Shown one piece after another: positions 42,966-51,446 of a stretch of 64,000 bases of DNA (position 1 is its first letter; every line of letters begins with the position of its first letter). The stretch covers positions 11,345 through 75,344 of the forward strand of contig NZ_BMPQ01000002.1 of NCBI RefSeq assembly GCF_014647675.1. The letters run 5' to 3'. Both the position numbers and the translations under genes were made by a program. The notes under the pieces are model-generated. The model made no database searches and had not been told where the DNA came from. It saw only the letters and a list, made by a program, of their open reading frames with translations. This DNA is from Streptomyces flaveus. GTDB lineage: Bacteria > Actinomycetota > Actinomycetes > Streptomycetales > Streptomycetaceae.

Positions 42966-44402
42966 TCAGTCCAGCGACGTCATCACGTGCTTGATCCGCG
43001 TGTAGTCGTCGAAGCCGTACGACGACAGGTCCTTGCCGTAACCCGACTTCTTGAAGCCGCCGTGTGGCATCTCCGCGACCAGCGGGATGTGCGTGTTGAT
43101 CCAGACGCAGCCGAAGTCGAGGGCCTTGGACATGCGCATCGCGCGCCCGTGGTCCTTCGTCCAGACCGAGGAGGCCAGCGCGTACTCGACGCCGTTGGCC
43201 CACTCGAGGGCCTGGTTCTCGTCCGTGAAGGACTGGACGGTGATGACCGGCCCGAAGACCTCCTTCTGGATGATCTCGTCGTCCTGCTTGAGGCCGGAGA
43301 CGACGGTCGGGGCGTAGAAGAAGCCCTTGTCGCCGACGCGCTTGCCGCCGGTCTCCACGCGCGCGTGGGCGGGCAGTCGCTCGATGAAGCCGCTGACCTG
43401 CTTGAGCTGGTTGGGGTTGTTCAGCGGCCCGTACAGCACGTCCTCGTCGTCCGGCTGGCCCGTCTTCGTGTCGGCGGCGGCCTTGGCGAGCGCGGCCACG
43501 AACTCGTCGTGGATGGACTCCTGGACGAGGACGCGGGTGGCGGCCGTACAGTCCTGGCCCGCGTTGAAGAAGCCCGCGACCGAGATGTCCTCGACGGCCT
43601 TGGCGATGTCGGTGTCCTCGAAGACGACGACCGGCGCCTTGCCGCCCAGCTCCAGGTGGACCCGCTTGAGGTCCTTGGAGGCGGACTCGGCGACCTGCAT
43701 GCCGGCCCGTACGGAACCGGTGATCGAGGCCATCGCAGGGGTCGGGTGCTCGACCATCAGCCGGCCGGTGTCACGGTCGCCGCAGATGACGTTGAAGACA
43801 CCCTTGGGGACGATCGAGCCGATGATCTCGGCCATCAGGACCGTCGACGCGGGAGTCGTGTCGGACGGCTTCAGCACGACCGTGTTGCCCGCGGCGAGCG
43901 CCGGGGCGAACTTCCATACGGCCATCATCATCGGGTAGTTCCAGGGCGCGACCTGCGCGCAGACGCCGACGGGCTCGCGGCGGATGATGGACGTCATGCC
44001 GTCCATGTACTCTCCGGCCGCGCGGCCCTCGAGCATCCGGGCGGCACCCGCGAAGAAGCGGATCTGGTCGACCATGGGCGGGATCTCTTCGGACCGGGTC
44101 AGCCCGATCGGCTTGCCGGTGTTCTCCACCTCCGCGGCGATGAGTTCCTCGGCCCGCTCCTCGAAGGCGTCCGCGATCTTGAGGAGGGCCTTCTGGCGCT
44201 CGGCCGGGACGAGGTCCCGCCAGGCCGGGAAGGCCGCGGCCGCGGCGGCCATCGCGGCGTCGACGTCCGCCTGCCCGGACAGCGGCGCGGTGGCGTACGC
44301 CTCGCCCGTCGCGGGGTTGACCACCTCGGTGGTCCGTCCATCGGCGGCATCGCGGAACTCTCCGTCGATGTAGTTGCGCAGACGACGCAGCTCAGTGCTC
44401 AC
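42966..44402 (-). CDS. Gamma-aminobutyraldehyde dehydrogenase-like ALDH
   Basis: 478 residues, ALDH superfamily: VAPWNYPMMMAVWKFAPAL (cofactor site), base Glu in HLELGGKAP, catalytic Cys in NAGQDCTAATR, and KEVFGPVITVQ. It resembles PatD/betaine-aldehyde-type enzymes that oxidise 4-aminobutyraldehyde or gamma-glutamyl-aminobutyraldehyde. GTG 44402 was chosen because AGGAGG lies 7 nt before it. It is divergent from the Lrp/AsnC regulator and aminotransferase genes; the shared control region holds repeated sites. It probably takes the aldehyde made by the PuuB-like oxidase or the aminotransferase and gives GABA or its glutamyl form. Confidence 0.9.
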   Translation of the reverse strand: MSTELRRLRNYIDGEFRDAADGRTTEVVNPATGEAYATAPLSGQADVDAAMAAAAAAFPAWRDLVPAERQKALLKIADAFEERAEELIAAEVENTGKPIGLTRSEEIPPMVDQIRFFAGAARMLEGRAAGEYMDGMTSIIRREPVGVCAQVAPWNYPMMMAVWKFAPALAAGNTVVLKPSDTTPASTVLMAEIIGSIVPKGVFNVICGDRDTGRLMVEHPTPAMASITGSVRAGMQVAESASKDLKRVHLELGGKAPVVVFEDTDIAKAVEDISVAGFFNAGQDCTAATRVLVQESIHDEFVAALAKAAADTKTGQPDDEDVLYGPLNNPNQLKQVSGFIERLPAHARVETGGKRVGDKGFFYAPTVVSGLKQDDEIIQKEVFGPVITVQSFTDENQALEWANGVEYALASSVWTKDHGRAMRMSKALDFGCVWINTHIPLVAEMPHGGFKKSGYGKDLSSYGFDDYTRIKHVMTSLD

Positions 44403-44493
44403 TGCCGGCCCTCCTGTCGGGTTCGACTGTCCAATACCTGAGACACCCACCCTAATCCGATGCCCCACGTTTTCAACACCCCCGATCGCCTCA

Positions 44494-44555
44494 GAGCTGC
44501 GAAATCCGCAAACATGAGCTGCGTAAACAACGGATTTCATCGATCAAAGCTTGCG
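44494..44555. promoter_or_regulatory. Repeated sites in the ALDH - Lrp/AsnC divergent promoter region
   Basis: GAGCTGCG occurs at 44494-44501 and 44516-44523, 22 bp apart (two helical turns), with AGCTTGCG at 44548-44555. GAAATCCG (44501-44508) and CGGATTTC (44531-44538) form an inverted pair. Lrp/AsnC octamers bind such phased arrays, so autoregulation and control of the divergent dehydrogenase are likely. Confidence 0.55.
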
Positions 44556-44586
44556 GAACTGTCGAGTCCTCGTGCACAGTGAGCCT

Positions 44587-45108
44587 GTGGCCAGTCGAAG
44601 CGCAGACCCCAGGGACACGAAGGACTCCCGCGAGTCCAGGAACGGGTCGAGGAACAGCACACCCCAGCTGGACTCCGTCTCCCTCGCCATCATCGAGCAG
44701 CTCCAGGAAGACGGCCGTCGTCCGTACGCCGCGATCGGCAAGGCCGTCGGCCTGTCGGAGGCGGCCGTGCGCCAGCGCGTCCAGAAGCTGCTCGACCAGG
44801 GCGTGATGCAGATCGTCGCCGTCACGGACCCGCTCACCGTGGGCTTCCGTCGGCAGGCGATGGTCGGCATCAACGTCGAGGGCGACACCGAGTCCGTGGC
44901 CGACGCGCTGACTGACATGTCGGAAGTCGAGTACGTGGTGATGACCGCCGGCTCCTTCGACCTCCTCGCCGAGATCGTCTGCGAGGACGACGACCACCTG
45001 CTGGACGTCATCAACAAACGCATCCGGGCCCTGTCCGGCGTGCGCTCCACCGAGAGCTTCGTCTATCTGAAACTCAAGAAGCAGACCTACATGTGGGGAA
45101 CCCGATAG
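44587..45108 (+). CDS. Lrp/AsnC-family transcriptional regulator
   Basis: 173 residues. A disordered, charged N-terminus (DPRDTKDSRESRNG) is followed by the helix-turn-helix (LDSVSLAIIEQLQEDGRRPY, IGKAVGLSEAAVRQRVQKL) and the RAM effector domain (VMTAGSFDLLAEIVCEDDDHL). The neighbours suggest control of polyamine or amine catabolism; it resembles, from memory, the S. coelicolor regulator EpuRI, involved in ethanolamine and polyamine use. Start options are GTG 44587, GTG 44572 and TTG 44551; 44587 has AGTGAG just upstream. Its stop is 2 bp before the aminotransferase GTG, so the two form one operon. Confidence 0.9.
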   Translation: MASRSADPRDTKDSRESRNGSRNSTPQLDSVSLAIIEQLQEDGRRPYAAIGKAVGLSEAAVRQRVQKLLDQGVMQIVAVTDPLTVGFRRQAMVGINVEGDTESVADALTDMSEVEYVVMTAGSFDLLAEIVCEDDDHLLDVINKRIRALSGVRSTESFVYLKLKKQTYMWGTR

Positions 45109-45110
45109 CC

Positions 45111-46472
45111 GTGAGCAAGGACCTCAGCAAAGCCGCGTACGACCACCTGTGGATGCACTTCACCCGCATGTCCTCGTACGAGAACGCGCCCGTTCCCACC
45201 ATCGTCCGGGGCGAGGGCACCTACATCTACGACGACAAGGGCAAGCGCTACCTCGACGGTCTCGCGGGTCTGTTCGTGGTCCAGGCCGGACACGGCCGGG
45301 TGGAGCTGGCCGAGACCGCCTCCAAGCAGGCGCAGGAACTGGCGTTCTTCCCGGTCTGGTCGTACGCCCACCCCAAGGCGATCGAGCTGGCCGAGCGCCT
45401 CGCGGGCCACGCCCCCGGCGATCTGAACAAGGTCTTCTTCACCACGGGCGGCGGCGAGGCGGTCGAGACCGCCTGGAAGCTCGCCAAGCAGTACTTCAAG
45501 CTGGTGGGCAAGCCGACCAAGTACAAGGTCATCTCGCGTGCGGTCGCCTACCACGGCACCCCGCAGGGCGCCCTGTCCATCACCGGCCTGCCGGCCCTGA
45601 AGGCCCCGTTCGAGCCGCTGGTGCCCGGCGCCCACAAGGTCCCGAACACCAACATCTACCGCGCCCCGATCCACGGCGACGACCCGGAGGCCTTCGGCCG
45701 CTGGGCCGCCGACCAGATCGAGCAGCAGATCCTCTTCGAGGGCCCGGAGACGGTCGCGGCCGTCTTCCTGGAGCCGGTGCAGAACGCGGGCGGCTGCTTC
45801 CCGCCGCCGCCCGGCTACTTCCAGCGGGTCCGCGAGATCTGCGACCAGTACGACGTGCTGCTCGTCTCGGACGAGGTCATCTGCGCCTTCGGGCGGCTCG
45901 GCACGATGTTCGCCTGCGACAAGTTCGGATACGTCCCGGACATGATCACCTGCGCCAAGGGCATGACCTCGGGCTACTCCCCCATAGGCGCCTGCATCGT
46001 CTCGGACCGCCTCGCCGAGCCGTTCTACAAGGGCGACAACACCTTCCTGCACGGCTACACCTTCGGCGGCCATCCCGTGTCCGCGGCCGTGGGCCTCGCC
46101 AACCTCGATCTGTTCGAGCGCGAGAAGCTCAACCAGCACGTGCTCGACAACGAGAACGCGTTCCTGACGACCCTGCAGAAGCTGCACGACCTGCCGATCG
46201 TCGGCGACGTCCGCGGCAACGGCTTCTTCTACGGCATCGAGCTGGTCAAGGACAAGGCCACCAAGGAGAGCTTCACGGACGAGGAGTCGGAGCGCGTGCT
46301 CTACGGCTTCGTCTCCAAGAAGCTCTTCGAGTACGGCCTGTACTGCCGCGCCGACGACCGCGGTGACCCGGTGGTGCAGCTCGCGCCGCCGCTGATCTCG
46401 GACCAGTCGACGTTCGACGAGATCGAGGGAATCGTCCGCCAGGTGCTGACGGAGGCATGGACCCAGCTCTGA
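45111..46472 (+). CDS. Class III aminotransferase (putrescine/diamine-type)
   Basis: 453 residues, PLP-dependent. Landmarks: HLWMHFTRMSSYE at the N-terminus, FTTGGGEAVETAWKLAK (phosphate site), AYHGTPQGALS, VSDEVICAFGRLG and the PLP lysine in CAKGMTSGYSP. The closest functional groups are putrescine/pyruvate or omega-amino acid aminotransferases, distinct from the GabT at 23995. It starts at GTG 45111, 2 bp after the regulator stop; an in-frame GTG at 45093 overlaps that gene. Its aldehyde product would be oxidised by the divergent dehydrogenase. Short tandem repeats cover its stop. Confidence 0.9.
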   Translation: MSKDLSKAAYDHLWMHFTRMSSYENAPVPTIVRGEGTYIYDDKGKRYLDGLAGLFVVQAGHGRVELAETASKQAQELAFFPVWSYAHPKAIELAERLAGHAPGDLNKVFFTTGGGEAVETAWKLAKQYFKLVGKPTKYKVISRAVAYHGTPQGALSITGLPALKAPFEPLVPGAHKVPNTNIYRAPIHGDDPEAFGRWAADQIEQQILFEGPETVAAVFLEPVQNAGGCFPPPPGYFQRVREICDQYDVLLVSDEVICAFGRLGTMFACDKFGYVPDMITCAKGMTSGYSPIGACIVSDRLAEPFYKGDNTFLHGYTFGGHPVSAAVGLANLDLFEREKLNQHVLDNENAFLTTLQKLHDLPIVGDVRGNGFFYGIELVKDKATKESFTDEESERVLYGFVSKKLFEYGLYCRADDRGDPVVQLAPPLISDQSTFDEIEGIVRQVLTEAWTQL

Positions 46473-46517
46473 TCTCCCTCATGCTCTGATCTCCCTCATG
46501 CTCTGATCATCCTCATG
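46467..46517. repeat. 17-bp tandem repeat at the aminotransferase stop
   Basis: Three consecutive copies of CTCTGATCTCCCTCATG (the third with two changes) begin in the last codon of the aminotransferase. Each copy contains a TGA in the reading frame of the first. The rest of the gap to 46716 holds no clear gene or promoter. Confidence 0.75.
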
Positions 46518-46716
46518 GCTGATCAACACCGGCCCCGGTGCCGCCCGTTCGAGTGAGAATGGGCGGCACCAGGGCCGCGTACGTCCGGCCTTCCGGCCCC
46601 GACTCCCTAGCGTGCCCAGTGACCGATCGGCCCTGCCTTCGTTCCCCCGGAAGGGGGACTTCCTCCCGGTCCGGGGGGATTCCGCGGCATTTCTGATCCG
46701 AACCGAGGTGTACGCC

Positions 46717-47460
46717 ATGGTGGCTCCGCCGGACAACGACGTGCTCTGGGCACGTGCCCTGCATGTCAAGCACAACGGCTCTCCCGCGCTCAGCGGCGTC
46801 TCGCTCGGGGTTCGCGTGGGCGAGATCCTCGCCGTCGGCGGCCCGCGCGGCAGCGGCAAGACCACGCTGCTGAGGTGCCTGTCCGGGCAACTCCTGCCGC
46901 AGCAGGGGGAGGTCTGGTTCAACAGCACGCCCGTGCACACCATGGGCCCGCACACCCGCGAACGGCTCCGCCGCGACCGCTTCGGCTGGATCGACCCGGC
47001 GCCCGTCCTGGTGCCCGAACTGAACGCCTGGGAGAACGCCGCGCTGCCGCTGATGCTGCGCGGCGTGGGGCGCCGCCAGGCCAAGACCACCGCCCTGGAG
47101 TGGCTGGAGCGCCTCGACATCGGCGGCTGCGCCCGCAGGCGCCCGTACGCCCTGCTCCAGGCCGAGCGTCAGCGCGTCGCCATCGCCCGCGCGCTGGTCC
47201 CCGCGCCCACCGTGCTCTTCGCCGACGAGCCGACCGCCCCGCTGCACCGCGTCGAGAGCGCCAGCGTCCTGCGTACGCTCACGACGGCGGCCCGTTCGCA
47301 CGGCATCACGGTCGTGCTGGCCACGCACGACGCGGACACCGCGGCCCTCGCCGACCGCAAGGTGTCGCTGCTGGACGGGCGGCGTGTGAACACCGTCCAT
47401 CTGCCTCCGGCCACCGAGACCGAGTCGGAAGGCCGGGCCGCGTGCTCGCTCTCCGCCTAG
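46717..47460 (+). CDS. ABC transporter ATP-binding protein with unusual signature motif
   Basis: 247 residues. Walker A is GPRGSGKTT, and Walker B is TVLFADEPTAPL, as in the MacB/LolD group. The LSGGQ signature is missing: the position reads LLQAERQRVAIARAL. The switch His is in ATHDADT. It would power the membrane protein encoded immediately downstream, whose gene overlaps by 19 nt. ATG 46717 was chosen because GAGGTG lies 7 nt before it; the longer open frame upstream has no support. Substrate unknown; ATPase activity may be low or depend on the partner. Confidence 0.85.
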   Translation: MVAPPDNDVLWARALHVKHNGSPALSGVSLGVRVGEILAVGGPRGSGKTTLLRCLSGQLLPQQGEVWFNSTPVHTMGPHTRERLRRDRFGWIDPAPVLVPELNAWENAALPLMLRGVGRRQAKTTALEWLERLDIGGCARRRPYALLQAERQRVAIARALVPAPTVLFADEPTAPLHRVESASVLRTLTTAARSHGITVVLATHDADTAALADRKVSLLDGRRVNTVHLPPATETESEGRAACSLSA

Positions 47461-48689
47461 CCCGGGGCGCCCGGCCCGCCGTTCAGCTCCGCCGGTTCCT
47501 GGTCGCGGTGGCGTCGGCGGGCACGGGCTTCCTGCTCCTGTGCGCCCTGGGGTTCGCGATGGGGCACCCGCACGACTCCTCGGCCGCCGCACTCCGGCTC
47601 GCGTGGTGCCTCGCGCCGCTCGCCGCCACCGTGCAGTTCGCGGTGGCGGTCGCCCGCACCGACCCGGCCACCCGTCCCCGGTCCGGCCTCTCGGCGATCG
47701 GTCTGGGACCGGGTCGGCTGATGCTCCTCGCGGCGATCTCCACGGCGGTGTCCTGCACGCTCGGTTCGGTGGTCGCGCTGCTCTGCGTGCTCCACCTACG
47801 CGGCGATCTGAGCGGTCTGCCCTTCGACGGCGAGGCCTCCGAACTGCTCGCCGGGAACCAGCCGTTGCCCCTTGCGGCCACGCTCACGCTGCTGGCGCTG
47901 GTACCGCTCGCCGCGTCGCTGGCGAGCGCACTGGCACTGCGTCCGCGCGAAGGCAGGCCGTCCGGCGCCGGTAGGACCCGCAGGACCGGCACGCGCGCAG
48001 CCGCCACCGAAGCCGGCGGCTCCGGCCGCGACGCTCACCCTGACGCCCCGGGCCCACCGGTGGAGCCGCACCCCGCCCCTCGCCCCACTCCCACCGGCCT
48101 GCCCTGGGGCGTGGCGGTGCTCGCGGCCGGGCTCGCCGTCGAGACGTACGCGAGTCGCAGCGGCCCCGCGTCCGGTCCCGCCCTGCCCGGCTCTCTCGCG
48201 GGCGGCTCCGTCGGTGTGCTCCTCGGCTGGGCGCTCACCACGCTGGGCCTGGCGATGGCGGGCCCCGCGCTCACCCACCTGAGCGGCCGACTGCTGCAGG
48301 CGATGCGGCCGGGCGCGTTGCGGCTGCTGGCCGGGCGCATCCTCATGGAGGAGGCGGGGCGCATCGGCCGGCCGCTCGGCGTGGTGTGCGCGGTCGCTTC
48401 GGGGGCGTACGCCATGGCCGCGCTCCATGCCGACGCGCGCCCCGAGGTGGGGCCGCTCACCGTGCTGGGCGTGCTGCTCGTGGCGGGCTGCGCCGTCGGG
48501 ACGCTGCTGACGGCCGCGGTCGAGGCCAAGCACGCTCGTGCGGACACCACGGCGGCGCTGCTGGGGCTCGGCGCGCCCGCCACATTGCTGCGTGGCGCCG
48601 CCGCGCTCCGCGCGGGCGCGCTGCTCGCCGTCCTCGGCCCGCTGACCTGGGCGATCGCGGGGCTGGCGGCAGTTCCGCTGGCCGACTGA
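47442..48689 (+). CDS. FtsX-like ABC transporter membrane protein
   Basis: 415 residues, Leu/Ala-rich with about eight predicted helices and a central Pro/Ala-rich hydrophilic stretch (around residues 170-220). It resembles the permeases that pair with MacB/LolD-type ATPases but lacks an obvious large extracellular domain. It starts at GTG 47442, inside the end of the ATPase gene, after GGAAGG. The pair is probably an exporter or a membrane-bound regulatory complex. A strong internal ATG is absent, so the start is moderately sure. Function unassigned. Confidence 0.8.
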   Translation: MLALRLARGARPAVQLRRFLVAVASAGTGFLLLCALGFAMGHPHDSSAAALRLAWCLAPLAATVQFAVAVARTDPATRPRSGLSAIGLGPGRLMLLAAISTAVSCTLGSVVALLCVLHLRGDLSGLPFDGEASELLAGNQPLPLAATLTLLALVPLAASLASALALRPREGRPSGAGRTRRTGTRAAATEAGGSGRDAHPDAPGPPVEPHPAPRPTPTGLPWGVAVLAAGLAVETYASRSGPASGPALPGSLAGGSVGVLLGWALTTLGLAMAGPALTHLSGRLLQAMRPGALRLLAGRILMEEAGRIGRPLGVVCAVASGAYAMAALHADARPEVGPLTVLGVLLVAGCAVGTLLTAAVEAKHARADTTAALLGLGAPATLLRGAAALRAGALLAVLGPLTWAIAGLAAVPLAD

Positions 48690-48790
48690 TCCCCCGCACG
48701 AAAAAAGTTCGCGACAGCCGATGAGTTTTCGGCGAGCCTCTGGTCTAACCCATCGAACAGCACGTCACCACAAAAGGGGAGAGACCGCAC

Positions 48791-49198
48791 ATGTACCAGC
48801 AGATGATCTTCGTGAACCTTGCCGTCAACGACCTCGACGCCTCGAAGAAGTTCTTCACGGAGCTCGGCTACGAGATCAACAAGCAGTTCTCCGACGAGCA
48901 CGGCGCCAGCGTCGTCATCAGCGACACGATCGCCGTGATGATCATGGACAAGCAGCGCTACGCGGACTTCACGAAGAAGGAGATCGCGGACTCGACGAAG
49001 ACCAGCGAGGTACTGCTGTGTCTGAGCGCCGAGAGCCGCGAGAAGGTCGACGAACTGGTCGAGAAGGCGCTGGCGGCGGGCGGCTCCCCGTCGGGCGAGA
49101 CGCAGGACCACGGCTTCATGTACGGCCGCGCCTTCGACGACCCGGACGGCCACACCTGGGAGATCATGTGGATGGACCCGGCGGCCGTCCAGGGCTGA
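48791..49198 (+). CDS. VOC-family (glyoxalase/bleomycin-resistance-like) protein
   Basis: 135 residues with two beta-alpha-beta-beta-beta modules: MIFVNLAVNDLDASKKFFTE at the start and FDDPDGHTWEIMWMD at the end. The last part carries the conserved Glu that ligates a metal. It lacks the full glyoxalase I residue set, so it may be a small-molecule-binding or dioxygenase-like member. The ATG follows AAAGGGGAGAG. It stands alone between the transporter pair and the LOG-like gene. Confidence 0.85.
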   Translation: MYQQMIFVNLAVNDLDASKKFFTELGYEINKQFSDEHGASVVISDTIAVMIMDKQRYADFTKKEIADSTKTSEVLLCLSAESREKVDELVEKALAAGGSPSGETQDHGFMYGRAFDDPDGHTWEIMWMDPAAVQG

Positions 49199-49247
49199 GG
49201 TCCAGGGCACAACGCGTTGCTTACGCGGCCACTCCTAGCATGGGCGG

Positions 49248-50381
49248 GTGCAGACTATGCCCGCCCATGCGGCCCACCACCAAGACAACGAGATCGAGAC
49301 CCTCGAAGAGTTCGACGCGATCGTCTCCGCGCGCGGGACTCTCGCCGGGTTCCGCGTCCAGGCCGTTGATCTGACGGACCGTACGCGGGAGTTGCTCACC
49401 ACCGACACCGCGGGGGCCGTCTTCCTCGGCTGCGCGATGCGCGAGGAGGCGGCGGCGAAGGTCCGCGCCGCCGGCGCCCTGGTCTTCCCGCCCGTCCCGG
49501 ACCTGCCCTTCGACCCGTACCGCGGTCATGCCTACACGCCCGGCGAGCTGTTCGCCTCGCTCGACAAGGGCTACGAGCAGACGCCGGACGCCCTCGCCTA
49601 CGCCTGGTTCCAGCAGACCAAGGCCGACGGCGACGTCTACGCGTCGATGCTGCGCTCCGTCCACGACGACTCCGTCTCCGACGCCCTCGACGAACTCCTG
49701 CGCGGGACACGGGTGGTGGGCGTGATGGGCGGCCATGCGATGGCCCGCGGCACTCAGGCGTACGAGCGCGCCGCGCGGCTCGGGCGGGCGCTGGCAGGGG
49801 CCGGCTTCACGGTGGCGACGGGCGGCGGCCCGGGCGCCATGGAGGCGGCGAACCTGGGCGCGTACGCGGCGCCGTACGACGACGCGATGCTGGCGGACGC
49901 CTGCCAACTCCTCGGCAAGGCGCCCTCGTTCACGCCCTCGATCACCGAATGGGCCCGGTCCGCCTTCGAAGTGCGCGAGCGCTGGCCGAAGGGCAACCAC
50001 TCCGTCGGGATCCCCACCTGGTTCTACGGCCATGAGCCGCCGAACGCCTTCGCCTCCCACATCGCCAAGTACTTCGCCAACGCCACCCGCGAGGACGGCC
50101 TGCTGGCCCGCTCGAACGCGGGCGTCGTCTTCCTGCCGGGCGCCGCCGGGACCGTACAGGAGGTCTTCGACAACGCGACGCCGAACTACTACGAGTCGCG
50201 CGGCGAGCCCACCCCCATGGTCCTGGTCGACCGCGTCCACTGGACGGAGCGGCTGCCGGTCTGGCCGCTGCTCCAGTCGCTGGCCAGGAACCGCTCGATG
50301 GAGCCACGGATCGCCCTCGTGGACCACGTCGAGGAGGCACCGGAGGCACTGGTCCGGCTGGCTCGGGCAAGCGTCGGCTGA
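49248..50381 (+). CDS. LOG-like Rossmann-fold nucleotide-binding protein
   Basis: 377 residues. The second half has the lysine-decarboxylase/LOG signature: TGGGPGAMEAANLGAY (GGGxGxM motif) and LPGAAGTVQEVFD in place of PGGxGTxxE. The first ~130 residues are an extra domain not found in classical LOG cytokinin phosphoribohydrolases. LOG-type enzymes split ribose-5-phosphate from nucleoside monophosphates. A TAGCAT box six nt before GTG 49248 suggests a leaderless transcript; ATG 49257 is an alternative start. It converges on the thiamine transporter genes. Confidence 0.82.
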   Translation: MQTMPAHAAHHQDNEIETLEEFDAIVSARGTLAGFRVQAVDLTDRTRELLTTDTAGAVFLGCAMREEAAAKVRAAGALVFPPVPDLPFDPYRGHAYTPGELFASLDKGYEQTPDALAYAWFQQTKADGDVYASMLRSVHDDSVSDALDELLRGTRVVGVMGGHAMARGTQAYERAARLGRALAGAGFTVATGGGPGAMEAANLGAYAAPYDDAMLADACQLLGKAPSFTPSITEWARSAFEVRERWPKGNHSVGIPTWFYGHEPPNAFASHIAKYFANATREDGLLARSNAGVVFLPGAAGTVQEVFDNATPNYYESRGEPTPMVLVDRVHWTERLPVWPLLQSLARNRSMEPRIALVDHVEEAPEALVRLARASVG

Positions 50382-50409
50382 GGGCAGGTGGCAGGGCAGG
50401 TCGGCACGG

Positions 50410-51444
50410 TCACGGCGAGATCGGCGCCCCGTCGAGCACGACGATCTCGGCGGCGTCGAACGCCACTCCGACCTCGTCCCCCGGCTCCGGCGCATCCCGC
50501 AGTGCGCACGCCGCCTCCAGCCGCGGTGCGCTCTCCGGCTGCAGGTGTACGGAGACATGTGTGCCGCGGAACGTGCGCGCCGCGACCGTGCAGCGCAGTC
50601 CCTCCGCCGACGGTACGAGTCGTACGCCCGCGGGCCTGATGAGCAGCGTGACCTCGCCCTGTGGGGCACCGGCGGGCATCGGAACCTTGCCCCACGGCGT
50701 GTCCGCGGCCTCTCCGCTGACGCTCGCTCCGACCACGTTCTCGAAGCCGAGGAAGCGGGCCACGAACTCGTCCGCCGGCCGCTGCCACACCTCGAGTGGC
50801 GTACCGGACTGGGCGATCCGCCCGTCGCGCATCACGACGACGCGGTCGGCGAGCGCGAACGCCTCACCCTGGTCGTGGGTGACCGCGAGCACGGTGGTAC
50901 CCAACTCGCTGAAGAGTTCCCGGAGTTCGACGACGAGCCGCTCGCGCAGGGAGCGGTCGAGCTGGCCGAGCGGTTCGTCGAGCATGAGCAGGCGGGGGCG
51001 CGGGGCGAGAGCCCGGGCGAGGGCCACGCGCTGCTGCTCGCCCCCGGAGAGGGAGGCGATGGCCCTCGAAGCGGCTCCCGGCAGACCGACGAGTTCCAGC
51101 AACTCCCTTACCCGTATGCCCTGTTGCGCCTTCGACGCACCGTGCATCCGCAGCCCGAAGGCCACATTGCCGCCCACATCGCGCTGCGGGAACAGCTGGT
51201 GGTCCTGGAACATCAGGCCGACGCCCCGCTTGTGCGCGGGGACCCCACCGAGGTCCCGGCCGTCCAGGAACACCCGCCCGGAGTCGAGCGGCTGCAGCCC
51301 CGCGACCACCCGCAGCAGCGTCGACTTGCCGCTGCCGCTGGGCCCGAGCACACACACGATCTCGTGCTCGGCGACGTCGAGGCCGACGGCGTCCAGCGCG
51401 GTACGCCCCCCGAACCGTACGGTCGCCTCATCCAGCTCGAGCAT
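50410..51444 (-). CDS. Thiamine ABC transporter ATP-binding protein
   Basis: 344 residues. Walker A GPSGSGKST, Q-loop MFQDHQLFPQ, signature SLSGGEQQRVALARAL, Walker B LLMLDEPLGQLD, switch His in VTHDQGE. A C-terminal TOBE-like part of about 110 residues follows. It belongs to the FbpC/ThiQ/PotA group. It is the third gene of the riboswitch-led operon: its ATG lies 2 bp after the stop of the permease gene (TGACGATG). Thiamine specificity comes from the upstream TPP riboswitch and the binding protein. Confidence 0.9.
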   Translation of the reverse strand: MLELDEATVRFGGRTALDAVGLDVAEHEIVCVLGPSGSGKSTLLRVVAGLQPLDSGRVFLDGRDLGGVPAHKRGVGLMFQDHQLFPQRDVGGNVAFGLRMHGASKAQQGIRVRELLELVGLPGAASRAIASLSGGEQQRVALARALAPRPRLLMLDEPLGQLDRSLRERLVVELRELFSELGTTVLAVTHDQGEAFALADRVVVMRDGRIAQSGTPLEVWQRPADEFVARFLGFENVVGASVSGEAADTPWGKVPMPAGAPQGEVTLLIRPAGVRLVPSAEGLRCTVAARTFRGTHVSVHLQPESAPRLEAACALRDAPEPGDEVGVAFDAAEIVVLDGAPISP

Positions 51445-51446
51445 CG

